A DNA stretch of 64,000 nt from Chryseolinea serpens (GCF_900129725.1 NZ_FQWQ01000001.1:496001-560000); one strand, 5' to 3'; shown: positions 45,258 through 55,318, counted from the stretch's first letter. The notes: a model not told the origin generated them from the sequence alone. Numbers and translations: made by a program.

Positions 45258-45734
45258 ATGCGTTTCCTGCATCTGACTTTGTTGTATTTTATGTTGAGCG
45301 CCTTTTCGTCTGATCCGGCGACAAAGATTTTAAAATCCATCACTGCCCAGCCGACCGCAATAAATGATGTTGAACCGGCGGCAACCAACATCATTTTCCA
45401 ATCAAAAGATGGGGGACAGACCTGGCAAGACATCAGCCAGGGTTTGCCTGAAAATGAACAACCCGAAGTTTTTTTTGCAGGAGAGTCAGATCTCTATTTG
45501 CGTTTAAAAAATGGAATGTATCGGAGTAAAAGTAATCTTAAAACGCTCGTTTGGGAGAAAGAGAATGGCCTTGATCTACGAGGTGCTTCGATTGCCTTCA
45601 ATCGTTCCGGAGTGACGGCCTACAACTATGAAGGACAAATTTATCAAAAGGCACCCGCGCGTTGGCTGGGCCATTATTATATGTTTAAACACAATGCGAC
45701 CCACACGAGATCAGATAGAAAAGGTGCGCTGTAG
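45258..45734 (+). pseudogene. Truncated exported sialidase/BNR-propeller-like protein
   Basis: 158 residues. A signal peptide (MRFLHLTLLYFMLSAFSSD) is followed by a BNR repeat (IIFQSKDGGQTWQDISQGLP) and one or two further blades, ending near NYEGQIYQKAPARW. The last ~22 residues look unrelated. Propellers of this class need six or seven blades, so only the N-terminal part remains. It may still be expressed from the locus C promoter. Confidence 0.6.
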
Positions 45735-45886
45735 GGAGGGAAGGTGTGGAGATTTTTTTCGACCTGGCACAGCGAACCCTTGCAGCTTTCTATCCCGCAA
45801 GCGCGTAACTTCGTGTGATGTTTAAGTATGAAAATGGAATAGCAACAAAGAACAAGGAACTAGTTCCTAATTGATAATAGTAAGTT

Positions 45887-46711
45887 ATGAGCAGAATAAA
45901 GAAACAGCATTTTGTCCCGCAGTTTTACCTCAAACACTTTGTCGATGCACAGAGTAATATCCATGCATTCGATATTGTCAAGCAAAAACAATTTGTTACC
46001 ACTACGGTCAACATAGCCCATGATAGGTCGTTTTATGACTATAAACCGCTCGAAGAATTCATTGGAGTGGAGCAGGCCATTGAGCATGCATTCGCAAACA
46101 CAGAGGGAGAAGCAGCTGAGTTTTTCAGAAAACTTATTTCAACTCTGGACACCAATAACCTAAGTTCTCTAACAAGGGATGACTATAGAGAATTGGCAGA
46201 TTTCATTACCACGCAAGAGAGAAGAACACCTCAAGCACAGAGACAGATAGGGGAAATTGCAAAGAGTGCTGGTCAAGAATTAGAAAACGACATTCAATTT
46301 CAACAAGCATACCTGCTGCTTCATGAGGATGTCTTGAAGGTTGTAGAAGACTGGTGTGATCGATATTGGATTTTTTGGAGGAATAATACCCCCTTAAATT
46401 TTTACACATCGGACCATCCAGTCGTCCGCTATGGGCACAAAGATCAGAAGCACGAGGAAATTTTCTTTCCTATTACTCCCAGGTATGGCGTGAGTATTTT
46501 ATTTTGGGACGCCCTACGACAACGGGCTGAGAATAGGACTGTATACGAACTTAGTGATCCGGAAGAAGTAAAACGTTATAACTTCTTAATGACAACACAA
46601 TGCAATCGCCAGATCTACAGCGCGAAAAATGATTTTGCCTATGCAAAGGAACTGCTCAAGCTGAACCCTACGTTAACTGATCCTAATAGACCGCGTTTTT
46701 TGAACACCTAG
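45887..46711 (+). CDS. DUF4238 family protein
   Basis: 274 residues. The DUF4238 opening is clear: KKQHFVPQFYLKHFVDAQSN, then RSFYDYKPLEEF, and the later FYTSDHPVVRYG and FFPITPRYGVSI. Some members occur near mobile or defence genes, but the function is unknown. Its composition is AT-richer than the neighbouring housekeeping genes, which suggests recent acquisition. No signal peptide. Confidence 0.85.
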   Translation: MSRIKKQHFVPQFYLKHFVDAQSNIHAFDIVKQKQFVTTTVNIAHDRSFYDYKPLEEFIGVEQAIEHAFANTEGEAAEFFRKLISTLDTNNLSSLTRDDYRELADFITTQERRTPQAQRQIGEIAKSAGQELENDIQFQQAYLLLHEDVLKVVEDWCDRYWIFWRNNTPLNFYTSDHPVVRYGHKDQKHEEIFFPITPRYGVSILFWDALRQRAENRTVYELSDPEEVKRYNFLMTTQCNRQIYSAKNDFAYAKELLKLNPTLTDPNRPRFLNT

Positions 46712-46943
46712 CTGTCTCCTTTAAAACCTGGCCGGGCAGCAACACTCTTTAGGCAGGAGGTGGGAGGGACGTGTGACCTGCGTGTGTTGCTGCAGGAAGG
46801 TGGATAAGATGGTTTCGAGCCTTTTGCACCGCGCCTTCGATACGAAAAGGAACAGATAAACATTTCCTTGTTTTCAGGATATTTATTAGCAGGCTTTGGT
46901 CCCCAGCAAAAACCATTATATTTTTAGCTTTCTAATTTTTCAG

Positions 46944-48233
46944 ATGTTAAAATTTACCCGTCAACTTAGTTTTCTCGTTGTTTTATTTGGATTTCTTTTT
47001 GGTTTTACGGCTTGTCAGGATGAAGGAGAGAAGGAAATTGTTACCGGGAAAGGCGCTATCAAAGTTGTGCTGGTTTCCAGCACCGCTCAAATAGGAACGA
47101 CTCCGTTTGATGTTACCATTCTGAATGCAAAGAACCAAGTGTTGTATACCTTTACCGGGGTTACAACCGCCGATTCCGATAAAAGTTATGCTCTGGAACC
47201 GGGTGAATACAAAGTTTCGATTCGATCTAAGCGATCAGAGGTCCTCCAGATTACCGACCATCTCTTTAGTGGTACGTCTGACTTCTTTGTAATCACCAGC
47301 GCCCAAACAATAGACATTCCGGTGCCAACCCATGCTGAGCCATTCGAGCAATGGGTTCGCGTGGCAGATGCTCCATTTAGTCCGCGTTACGGATCGACAT
47401 CTTTTATTATTGACAGCACGATTTACGTTGGACTGGGTGCTAATTTTTTGAATGAGCGATTTCAAGATTGGTGGTCTTATTCTATTGCCACGAATACCTG
47501 GACACAGCTTCGGAATTTTCCGGGAGCAAAAAGATTTGCCACCCTCGGGTTCAGCGCGAATGACAAGGGATATGTCTGCCTCGGATATGCTGAAGATAAT
47601 TCAAATTTGATCGAGCTCTGGGAGTATAATCCAGTTGACGATAGCTGGGAGAGGCTAGCTGATTTTCCGGGGGATGGCCGTTCCAGTGCGACAGCGTTTG
47701 TTCTGGATGATAAAATACACGTCGGGTCGGGAATACGGAATGGTTATATCTCATTGTTGGATTTTTACGCATACGACAGAATTCAAAATAAGTGGTCGGG
47801 CATTGTAGATTTTCCAGGTGATTCAACCTACGGCTTTACGAGTTTGACGATCAACAACACCAGTCACTTGTTGGCAGGGGTAGTTGACAATGATGTGCGA
47901 ACCAAACAACATTTTATCTACAACGCTGCCACCGGCTGGGCACAGCAACCCGATTTTCCGGGCGAAGCAAGACTGGAAGGCGTTGCGTTCGGCATAAACG
48001 GAATCGCCTATTTTGGATTGGGTTCTATTGATAACAATACACCCGGCCGTGATTTTTGGAAATTTGATCCCGAGAATTCAGCGTGGACACAGGTGGATGA
48101 TTTTGTTGGTCAGCGCCGGTTTATAATGATGTCCGGATCGAACGGCTATATTGGTTATGCTGGGTTAGGGTATTATGGCAACACGATGTACAATGATTTA
48201 TATCTGTACTTTCCGGCAGTAGAAAAGAATTAA
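46944..48233 (+). CDS. Kelch-repeat lipoprotein
   Basis: 429 residues from the ATG at 46944. The leader FLVVLFGFLFGFTACQD has a lipobox (FTAC). A short N-terminal domain (~30-145, GKGAIKVVLVSSTAQIGTTP) precedes about five or six Kelch-type blades: RYGSTSFIIDSTIYVGLGAN, RFATLGFSANDKGYVCLGYA and RSSATAFVLDDKIHVGSGIR. This looks like an outer-membrane-attached propeller; ligand unknown. No galactose-oxidase copper site is apparent. Confidence 0.82.
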   Translation: MLKFTRQLSFLVVLFGFLFGFTACQDEGEKEIVTGKGAIKVVLVSSTAQIGTTPFDVTILNAKNQVLYTFTGVTTADSDKSYALEPGEYKVSIRSKRSEVLQITDHLFSGTSDFFVITSAQTIDIPVPTHAEPFEQWVRVADAPFSPRYGSTSFIIDSTIYVGLGANFLNERFQDWWSYSIATNTWTQLRNFPGAKRFATLGFSANDKGYVCLGYAEDNSNLIELWEYNPVDDSWERLADFPGDGRSSATAFVLDDKIHVGSGIRNGYISLLDFYAYDRIQNKWSGIVDFPGDSTYGFTSLTINNTSHLLAGVVDNDVRTKQHFIYNAATGWAQQPDFPGEARLEGVAFGINGIAYFGLGSIDNNTPGRDFWKFDPENSAWTQVDDFVGQRRFIMMSGSNGYIGYAGLGYYGNTMYNDLYLYFPAVEKN

Positions 48234-48492
48234 TCGTCGGCTCAATACCCGGAATTTGTCACAGCGGAGCAGCGGATTAAAAGTTATATAATTTATATTA
48301 TGTTAAATAAGTAAAAGACAGAACATCAAGACCTTATAGCTTTAAATCCTGCCCCGTACGCATCATCCCTTCCGCAAGACCACCTGACTAAGTCACCCCC
48401 ACCGATGCCCCACTGCTTTGCTTTTGAGAATTTCGGCACATTCCGATAAGCCACCGATGGATATTTTGCAGCAAATCTAACTGCCCGATACC

Positions 48493-48897
48493 ATGGAATG
48501 GATAAAAAACAATCTCGATCGCACCTTTCTACTTCGCTTTGCCCTTATGGTTATCATGATCATGCATGGCGTAATATCCTTTGTTGAAATGAGCGTGATC
48601 GATTTTGGAGAAGCGCTTGCGGATGTGTTCGGCTTCGGAGTCATGGGCATTCCTACGGCAATCCTGGTCAAGTCGATTCATGTGCTAACGATCCCGGCTT
48701 TGTTGCTCAACAAATATCTGAAACCACTGGCCATGCTCAACATCATTATCTTTATCATGGGCATCATCTTGATCCACTGGAAACATGGCTGGTATGTGGT
48801 GGGTGGTGGAAGCGAAGGCATTGAGTTTAACTTCCTGCTTATTTTTTCCTTCGCGACTTTCATCTTCCCTAATGGGTTAGTCGACTCGAAAAGCTAG
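48493..48897 (+). CDS. DoxX-like small membrane protein
   Basis: 134 residues with four hydrophobic segments (FALMVIMIMHGVISFVEM; VFGFGVMGIPTAILV; LAMLNIIIFIMGIILIHW; FNFLLIFSFATFIFP). The layout and the GH-type N-terminal helix resemble DoxX/SURF4-like proteins. Role unknown. Confidence 0.65.
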   Translation: MEWIKNNLDRTFLLRFALMVIMIMHGVISFVEMSVIDFGEALADVFGFGVMGIPTAILVKSIHVLTIPALLLNKYLKPLAMLNIIIFIMGIILIHWKHGWYVVGGGSEGIEFNFLLIFSFATFIFPNGLVDSKS

Positions 48898-49056
48898 TCG
48901 CTCAAGAATTTATCCTTTTTGATTGCCTTGCTGAAGTCGTTTCCGATGAGGCCGATGGCCGCCATGTACAGCAACCATCGCCCAACCGTGGAACACGATA
49001 GACTGAGGGCTGGCGTAACTCCATTGTTTCAGGGAGTGCATCGCATATCATTTCGC

Positions 49057-49066
49057 GCTATCTTCG
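49057..49066 (+). promoter_or_regulatory. Putative -7 box GCTATCTTCG (third copy)
   Basis: Same 10-mer as at 13128 and 35326, here 78 bases before the ATG at 49145. Confidence 0.35.
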
Positions 49067-49144
49067 AGTATGCTCATCTTTCTGCACCCAACAGAAGGTG
49101 AGCGCTTGTGTTTAAACGTTACAAAAAAAACTCAACCCTCTCCC

Positions 49145-50956
49145 ATGAAAAAGCCCCTCTCCCGAAAACTCAGTTTGGTGAGCTTAGCCCTATTGCTGCT
49201 CACCGTTATGCCTATCGCCTGCAAGGTCGACGTGCCACCGGACCGTGACGTGAAAATCGATGGGCCGCAGAACCTGCCGGTGAATCCTGCCTTTGAAATG
49301 AATCCGCCCATCGCCAAAAATGTCAGCATTCAGAAGCTCGACGACAAAGTGAACAACCTGCTGGTGATTGCCGACTTTGGCAAAGGCACGATCAAATCGC
49401 GGTATCACGCGATCCAACTCACATCGGGCAAGGTCATGCTGCGCGACGATGGCAAAGGCGTGGATGAAATAGCCGACGACGGCAAATTCTCCATCGCCAT
49501 GCACGACGATCTGGAGGCGCTGGAAAAAGACATTGAAGCCGTGGAAAAAAATCTTGGACAGATCGAAAAAGAAATGGCGGTCGGGTTCAAAAGCCGCGAG
49601 ATGGTGCAGCGCGATGTTTCCTTCCTGAAAGACATCCGTCTCGCAGATTTCAGGAAAGGTGGGAGGATCCCTCCCCCACCCGACGGCTTGTGCAGGTCGC
49701 TGCTCGATGTATCGGCGGAGCATTCCCTGATGGTGAATAGCACTTCCGTGACGTTCAGCACGGAAACGTCCGGTATACGGGGCTGGACGTTTGGCACCTT
49801 GTTGAACAACATTGCCAACGAAGGCGTTACTGGCGTGAGCGCGTCGACACTGCTGAAAAACATCCTGCAGATCTTTCTAAACGACACGGTTGTCAATTCC
49901 GACCTGGCGCCTGCGAGGGACCACGGCATTCAAGTGCTCATCGACCTTATTGAAAGGAGCAGCCATCCTGACCCAAATAGCTGGGATATGTCCAACTGGC
50001 AGGAGATGCCGATCGATCCTTACCTACTCAATATGCAGCTCATGGCCATTGTGAACCGGCTCGACTTGCGGGGCAACATGGGCTATGGACAGATCAACGG
50101 TGGTGAAGGCCGCTTCGTGTTCGCGATGATCGCACCCAACGGCGACTTCGTCGGAAACTTTATTTTGGAATACAGCATTCCGATCCATACCTGTGCCGGT
50201 TTGAGAGCGTATGCCCAACAATGGTACGACCTGAAAAATTATCCCGTTGGCTCGCCGGCATATAACACCGCGCTGAAAGCCATCACCGACGTATTCACGG
50301 CACGCAATGCAGACCCTACGCGCGCGAATGGCAGCGCGCTGAAAGTGATGCGTACGAACGAATTTTGGCTGGGCGACCGAGGCAATTGGGAGATGCGCGA
50401 ATTCAAATTGGATCCTGCCTCGCATCAATTTGTGTTGTCGACCACGGCACAAGAGCCGGCTGAAAAGTTCAACGAAGCCTCGGCCATCGACACGCCGCCC
50501 GATGTGAACAACCTCGTGGCCTGGATCAACGCCCATGAGGCCGAAGTGCTCGCCGACCACCACAGCGTGCCCCTGGCGGTGGAAGACCAGGTGACCCATG
50601 CCCCGGTGCCGTTCCTGGGCGCCAAGGCCAACGTTGAAAATGGAAGGTGGAATGCCCCGGGTGTGGCACCGGAGACCCGTCATCATTTTTCGTTGAACAC
50701 CTGTACGGGCTGTCACCGGCAGGAAACAAACAACCCTGGCTTTCTGCACGTTGGCCAAGAATTCCGCCCCCTTTCCGGTTTTCTGACCGGCATCGATGCG
50801 CCGGACCCCGTGCAGCCGTCGATCACGCATCACTTCAACGACCTGGCATTTCGCGCAAACAAACTGAAAGGCCTTTTGTGTACGACCTGCGAGCAGCGGC
50901 CATTCCTGGACCTGATGGACGTGCTTACGTTCGAGGTCAACGCGATGGTGCATTGA
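49145..50956 (+). CDS. Exported cytochrome c-like lipoprotein
   Basis: 603 residues from the ATG at 49145, with leader LVSLALLLLTVMPIACKVD (lipobox PIAC); the longer frame was not used. The centre is unassigned, with a coiled segment near 120-150 (LEALEKDIEAVEKNLGQIEK). A single haem-type motif CTGCH lies at residues 520-524 (NTCTGCHRQETNNP), and a later CTTC pair follows. It probably binds one haem in the periplasm or at the outer membrane; partners unknown. Confidence 0.7.
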   Translation: MKKPLSRKLSLVSLALLLLTVMPIACKVDVPPDRDVKIDGPQNLPVNPAFEMNPPIAKNVSIQKLDDKVNNLLVIADFGKGTIKSRYHAIQLTSGKVMLRDDGKGVDEIADDGKFSIAMHDDLEALEKDIEAVEKNLGQIEKEMAVGFKSREMVQRDVSFLKDIRLADFRKGGRIPPPPDGLCRSLLDVSAEHSLMVNSTSVTFSTETSGIRGWTFGTLLNNIANEGVTGVSASTLLKNILQIFLNDTVVNSDLAPARDHGIQVLIDLIERSSHPDPNSWDMSNWQEMPIDPYLLNMQLMAIVNRLDLRGNMGYGQINGGEGRFVFAMIAPNGDFVGNFILEYSIPIHTCAGLRAYAQQWYDLKNYPVGSPAYNTALKAITDVFTARNADPTRANGSALKVMRTNEFWLGDRGNWEMREFKLDPASHQFVLSTTAQEPAEKFNEASAIDTPPDVNNLVAWINAHEAEVLADHHSVPLAVEDQVTHAPVPFLGAKANVENGRWNAPGVAPETRHHFSLNTCTGCHRQETNNPGFLHVGQEFRPLSGFLTGIDAPDPVQPSITHHFNDLAFRANKLKGLLCTTCEQRPFLDLMDVLTFEVNAMVH

Positions 50957-51357
50957 TCATGGTCGTGTGTCGACGTTCGGCATACGTATCAAACCTGAGA
51001 ACAACAGACGGTGCAGCCTATCCGGAGAATAGGTTGCACTGAATCTGTGTCCCTGTTTTAGGGTACCACGGATCGAAATGGCAGCACACGCCCCGCGGTA
51101 TCACAAAGCTGAAATTTGTATAACATCCTAGTTTGACTGCCGCTAAAATCTTATCTTCAGGATATAGCAGGCACACCTCTGTCGTCTGCGGTCATCGCTC
51201 CAATGTTTCGGATATGCATGTTTGTTGGGAGCAGAAATATCAGCAAGCTATTGCGTTGTTCCAATGCTTATTCGGAACACGCCACTTTGCACGTTAGACC
51301 TGAATCGATTATGATGAAATAAACGGCTCCTAATTCATTTTAAAACCCTCTAAAAAA
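50957..51357. other. Non-coding region
   Basis: No gene, repeat or hairpin is evident. Short frames lack features. A TATCTTCAGG box near 51153 resembles the promoter-type motif above but lies about 200 bases before the next gene. Confidence 0.45.
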
Positions 51358-51705
51358 ATGAAACCGCAACTCCACAAACCCATCCTTCTTATTTTTTTGT
51401 TGATTTCAATGACCCATGTCAGTTGCAGTGTCACGCACGTCTACCAGGCCGGCGGTCCGGGTGGCAGGGAAATGGGTAATCAGCCTGGCACCGAGTGGGA
51501 AAGCGATCGCAGCAACGTGTTTCTTTGGGGCGCTATTCGCGATGATGTGAGGATCGAGAGTTGTAAACTTGGCGATGGCACACGCTTGAATATCGAAGAG
51601 ATAAAGATTGAAAAGAACCTGGGCTGTCAGTTGGCTGCGCTGCTCACCCTAGGGATCTGGCAGCCGGCGAAGATCAGTTGGAGGTGTGCTAAACCTGTTA
51701 ACTGA
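51358..51705 (+). CDS. Small lipoprotein, Bor-like
   Basis: 115 residues. The leader LLIFLLISMTHVSCSVTHVY has lipobox HVSC. The mature domain FLWGAIRDDVRIESCKLGDG ... LAALLTLGIWQPAKISWRC, with its two cysteines, is like small Bor-type lipoproteins, but similarity is by pattern only. It is followed six bases later by the FAD oxidase gene, so the two are probably co-transcribed. Confidence 0.65.
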   Translation: MKPQLHKPILLIFLLISMTHVSCSVTHVYQAGGPGGREMGNQPGTEWESDRSNVFLWGAIRDDVRIESCKLGDGTRLNIEEIKIEKNLGCQLAALLTLGIWQPAKISWRCAKPVN

Positions 51706-51711
51706 ACGGCT

Positions 51712-53235
51712 ATGATCAAAAGAAATGGACCGAGGACGTGGAAAAACATCCATGTCACCAATACACAATCCCTCGAGGATCTGATTGATGTCGACAACTC
51801 CAATGCGCAGCGCCGTTTGCAAACTACATACGAATTCCTGAATCAAGCCAGTGGCGATTTGAATGCGCTGATCCAGGAGGCGAAGGCAAAGAAAAAGAAA
51901 CTTCGTGCGATCGGTTCTGCGTGGGCGCTCTCCCCCATCCAATCCACCGAGCATTGGCTGGTCAACACGAAATTGTTGAACAAGTGTTTCGAGGTCGATG
52001 CCGACTGCTTTCACGCGGACTATCCCCCGGACAAGCGCCCGCTCCTGGTCATCGCACAATGTGGCATCTCCATCGCTGAATTAAATGTCTACCTGGAATT
52101 GCCCCGTGAAGCAGGCAGGCCCGCCCGCGCCATGAAGACTACGGGCATCGGCGCCGGTCAGACGGTCGTTGGCGCTGTCTCTGGAAACACACACGGTGCT
52201 GCTATAAATTTTGGTGCATTGCCTGATTTTGTTGCGGCCATTCAATTGTGTAACGGAACGGACAAGCCACTTTGGATTGAACGAAGCGATCGCCCCGTGA
52301 TGAATGATGTTTTTTTTGACCGGATCCAATCCAAGCCGGTTCGTGACAATGATATTTTCAATTCGGCTTTGGTGAGTTTTGGGGCCTTTGGGATCATCAC
52401 GGCTTTTGCCGTTGAAACTTTGCCGTTGTACGAGATCGCCTTTCCCCCGATCAAAGAAGTGGATGAACCAAAGCTTGCCTCCCTCCTGGGTGATCCGGGC
52501 TATTATGCCGGGCTCTATCACCTGGAATTTGTATTCAACCCTCACGAAGAAACCTATTTTCTGATCGAGGGAACGAAGGTGAACTACGAAGAAGGTCATC
52601 CCATCCCTAAGCCATTGTGGGTCGTTTCTAACGCCTCGGGTTATGCACCAGGAGACCGCGTTGGACGACTGCTGCTCAAATTGCCCTTTGTTTCCGCAGC
52701 ACAAAAATCCAAAATTCAATTCAAGGAATATTTAAAGAATGCTGTGTTGAGTGATGTGCGCGGCACGTCAGGGCAGCTCTTCACGGCAACGATCACATAC
52801 CTGGAGGGATTTATTGAAACGGCATTGGCGGTCTCCATAAATGATGCGATCGCAACGCTGCGGCTATTGAAGCAAGGGATCCGGGAGATGAAGCTACCCC
52901 TTGTTGTGCAGGTCCGCGCAGTTCATCCGGGCGATGCCGTATTTGGGTTCACTTGCCACTCCCCGAAGTCGGTCGTGGTTGAATTCGGGATGCTTCGCGA
53001 TTCCGATTATCCGAAATTTGAAGAACTGCTTTTAACGAAGCTGAGGGGCGCGGGAATTCGCTATAGCCTTCATTGGTCAAAGAATTCGCTTGTCGACCCC
53101 ACCAGGCTTCAGCAGATGTATGGCACTGCCCGGATCGAGACGTGGAAAAAAAGCCGGCAAACATTATTCAATGGCGATGCCAACCTGATGGACATTTTTA
53201 ATCACCGGGATTTAAAAACAGCAGGCCTTGCGTAA
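51712..53235 (+). CDS. FAD-linked oxidase (FAD_binding_4 type)
   Basis: 507 residues. FAD-domain features: KLRAIGSAWALSPIQSTEHW, TTGIGAGQTVVGAVSGNTHG (the pyrophosphate-binding loop, with HG for possible histidyl contact) and NSALVSFGAFGIITAFAVET. The C-terminal half is the substrate domain. It is like D-arabinono-lactone/cholesterol-type oxidases, but the substrate is unknown. No leader is visible. Neighbours encode lipoproteins and a phosphoesterase. Confidence 0.8.
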   Translation: MIKRNGPRTWKNIHVTNTQSLEDLIDVDNSNAQRRLQTTYEFLNQASGDLNALIQEAKAKKKKLRAIGSAWALSPIQSTEHWLVNTKLLNKCFEVDADCFHADYPPDKRPLLVIAQCGISIAELNVYLELPREAGRPARAMKTTGIGAGQTVVGAVSGNTHGAAINFGALPDFVAAIQLCNGTDKPLWIERSDRPVMNDVFFDRIQSKPVRDNDIFNSALVSFGAFGIITAFAVETLPLYEIAFPPIKEVDEPKLASLLGDPGYYAGLYHLEFVFNPHEETYFLIEGTKVNYEEGHPIPKPLWVVSNASGYAPGDRVGRLLLKLPFVSAAQKSKIQFKEYLKNAVLSDVRGTSGQLFTATITYLEGFIETALAVSINDAIATLRLLKQGIREMKLPLVVQVRAVHPGDAVFGFTCHSPKSVVVEFGMLRDSDYPKFEELLLTKLRGAGIRYSLHWSKNSLVDPTRLQQMYGTARIETWKKSRQTLFNGDANLMDIFNHRDLKTAGLA

Positions 53236-53289
53236 ACCAAAAATGTAACCCCGGAAATGGAGCTCTTCTTAAAAAATAAATCATCCGTT

Positions 53290-53958
53290 ATGCGCACGAA
53301 CCTGCGGCGTCATTTTTTTAAGGCGACAGATTCAAGGTATAGGAGAACTTTTGTCGCGCTGGTGTTCATCCTGTCGATCTTTGCTTTTTCCTGCAAACCT
53401 AAAATAGACTCCTTTGTCACGAAGTCTGCCGGCATAGAGACCAAGACCATCACCTCGGATGACTCGCTCGAAATTTACTGGAAAGTACGGGGCAAGCCGA
53501 TGCTGCTTTTTCATGAGGTGATCGATTCAAGCGGGTTGGAGCCTGAGAAATTCATAGAGCTCACTCTCCTCGTAAAAAAGGGAAAGAAAGAACCGGCCCG
53601 GCGGCTGATCATCGTGCAGGTCTTGCCACCGGAAAGCAGCAACACCATTGTTTTTGATGAGGCGATTTTCACAAAAGACAGCATCATCTTCAAAGGGATC
53701 AAAAGCCCTTCCCGGTGGGGAAATTTCTTTTTGATCAAGACCGTAAAATCCACCATGGGCAGACCCTGGACGGTATATCATGAAGGAAAGAAAATCGAAC
53801 TTACGCGTGACAGTATCCCGTCTTCCGGTTTGCAGGGCCTCAACCTTGCCGGTCCCTGGGAGTTTCGATCCCTGCTCACGCCCGAGGAAAAGTCAGACCC
53901 GGGGAAAGCTCCCGTTGAAGTGAGGATCCAAGCGATCATCTATCATAAAAACAAATAA
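53290..53958 (+). CDS. Hypothetical lipoprotein
   Basis: 222 residues from the ATG at 53290; an earlier ATG adds 11 residues. The leader TFVALVFILSIFAFSCKPKI has a lipobox (AFSC). The mature part is beta-rich (DDSLEIYWKVRGKPMLLF, RRLIIVQVLPPESS), without a known family. It lies four bases before the phosphoesterase gene in the same operon. Confidence 0.6.
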   Translation: MRTNLRRHFFKATDSRYRRTFVALVFILSIFAFSCKPKIDSFVTKSAGIETKTITSDDSLEIYWKVRGKPMLLFHEVIDSSGLEPEKFIELTLLVKKGKKEPARRLIIVQVLPPESSNTIVFDEAIFTKDSIIFKGIKSPSRWGNFFLIKTVKSTMGRPWTVYHEGKKIELTRDSIPSSGLQGLNLAGPWEFRSLLTPEEKSDPGKAPVEVRIQAIIYHKNK

Positions 53959-53962
53959 CGTC

Positions 53963-55318
53963 ATGTTAGACAATGTTAAAACGATCGTGCTCCTCATGTT
54001 TGAGAACAGGTCGTTCGATCACATACTGGGGCACCTGAGTTTAGAAAACCTTTTGCCGGTGAATGGATTGAAAAAGCCCCTGCAAGGTTTTTCAAATTCG
54101 TTTCAGGGTGATCCCTATCCGGTTTACAATTTCCGAAACGATGTCAGGTTGCCGTTCGACCTGCCCCATGAGTATGATGAAGTGGCCGCACAACTCGCCT
54201 GGTCCGAGGCGCAAAGGAAATTTACGATGGGTGGCTTTGTGAAAGCCTACGCAGCCTCTACGGGCATCGGCCCCAATGCCCGGACAGAGCCCATGGGATA
54301 TTTTAAATCTGCGCTTGTGCCGGTCACCAGTTTTCTGGCGCGCACGTTCTGCGCGTGCGACAATTGGTTTTGCTCGTTGCCCACCGGCACCCAACCCAAC
54401 CGTACATTTGCCTTTTCGGGCGAAACGTTCAAACACAAGAACATCAACCTCCCCGCAGTCCCGATCGATGACAATACCAACCTCTTTAGCTGGATGAACC
54501 GCAATAACGTCCGCTGGCGTGTCTACCATGATGGATTATCTTTCTTTGCGCTTTACCCTTCCTTGTGGCCCCTGGTGCTCAGCTCCAATTTCAGGGATTA
54601 TGAATTCCTGGCGAGCGATGTGAAAAATGAAGCGGAAGGATCGGCGCCCGAGGTGATCATTATAGAACCCTCCTATCAAGACGCTCCGCACGTGGGGCCC
54701 GATCGCCCAAACGACAACCATGCGCCACTGGCCATTGGATGGGGCGAGGACTTTTTGAGAAGGACCTATGAAGCGCTCGCGGCCAATCCTGCGCGTTGGG
54801 CAAACACGGTGATGATCGTCTACTATGATGAGCACGGTGGATTCTATGACCATGTTTCACCACCGCGGATTGACTACAACCTTCCCGACAATTCGTTCCG
54901 GTTTGAAAGTTTAGGTCCAAGAATACCCGCCATCATCGCATCGCCGCTGGTGCAAAGCGGATCGGTATGCAGCACACTGCTGGATCACACCTCCGTACTT
55001 CAATTGATGGCAGAAAAATTCACCCCGGGAAAACCCTATTCCGATACCGTTGAAAAGCGAAAGGCGGCTGGCATAGGCAGCATTTCTGTGGCCCTCACCA
55101 ATCCAAGTCCACAGCCCGCGCCGCCTCCCCCTTCAACGCCTTTACTAGTTCAGAGCGTACTCGGAGCCTCTATCGCCAAAGGGCCATCGGGCGCTGTCGG
55201 CGAATGCTTCGAAGCGGCAGCGCTTGAGATGATGAAAAAATATCCGGTGGAGATGAATGAAAAATATCCTGAACTCATTCAGTGGAAGACCTCGGTGGAC
55301 AACGCGAGAAAAATCTGA
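53963..55318 (+). CDS. Phospholipase C/alkaline phosphatase-type phosphoesterase
   Basis: 451 residues. The N-terminal catalytic motif IVLLMFENRSFDHILGHL includes the ENRSFDH signature of bacterial phosphoesterases. Later motifs: PTGTQPNRTFAFSGETFKHK, VMIVYYDEHGGFYDHVSPPR and GPRIPAIIASPLVQSG. No Tat leader is seen, so export is uncertain. Substrate phospholipid or phosphodiester. It ends 32 bases before the 3' end of the Thoeris ThsA gene (convergent). Confidence 0.85.
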   Translation: MLDNVKTIVLLMFENRSFDHILGHLSLENLLPVNGLKKPLQGFSNSFQGDPYPVYNFRNDVRLPFDLPHEYDEVAAQLAWSEAQRKFTMGGFVKAYAASTGIGPNARTEPMGYFKSALVPVTSFLARTFCACDNWFCSLPTGTQPNRTFAFSGETFKHKNINLPAVPIDDNTNLFSWMNRNNVRWRVYHDGLSFFALYPSLWPLVLSSNFRDYEFLASDVKNEAEGSAPEVIIIEPSYQDAPHVGPDRPNDNHAPLAIGWGEDFLRRTYEALAANPARWANTVMIVYYDEHGGFYDHVSPPRIDYNLPDNSFRFESLGPRIPAIIASPLVQSGSVCSTLLDHTSVLQLMAEKFTPGKPYSDTVEKRKAAGIGSISVALTNPSPQPAPPPPSTPLLVQSVLGASIAKGPSGAVGECFEAAALEMMKKYPVEMNEKYPELIQWKTSVDNARKI

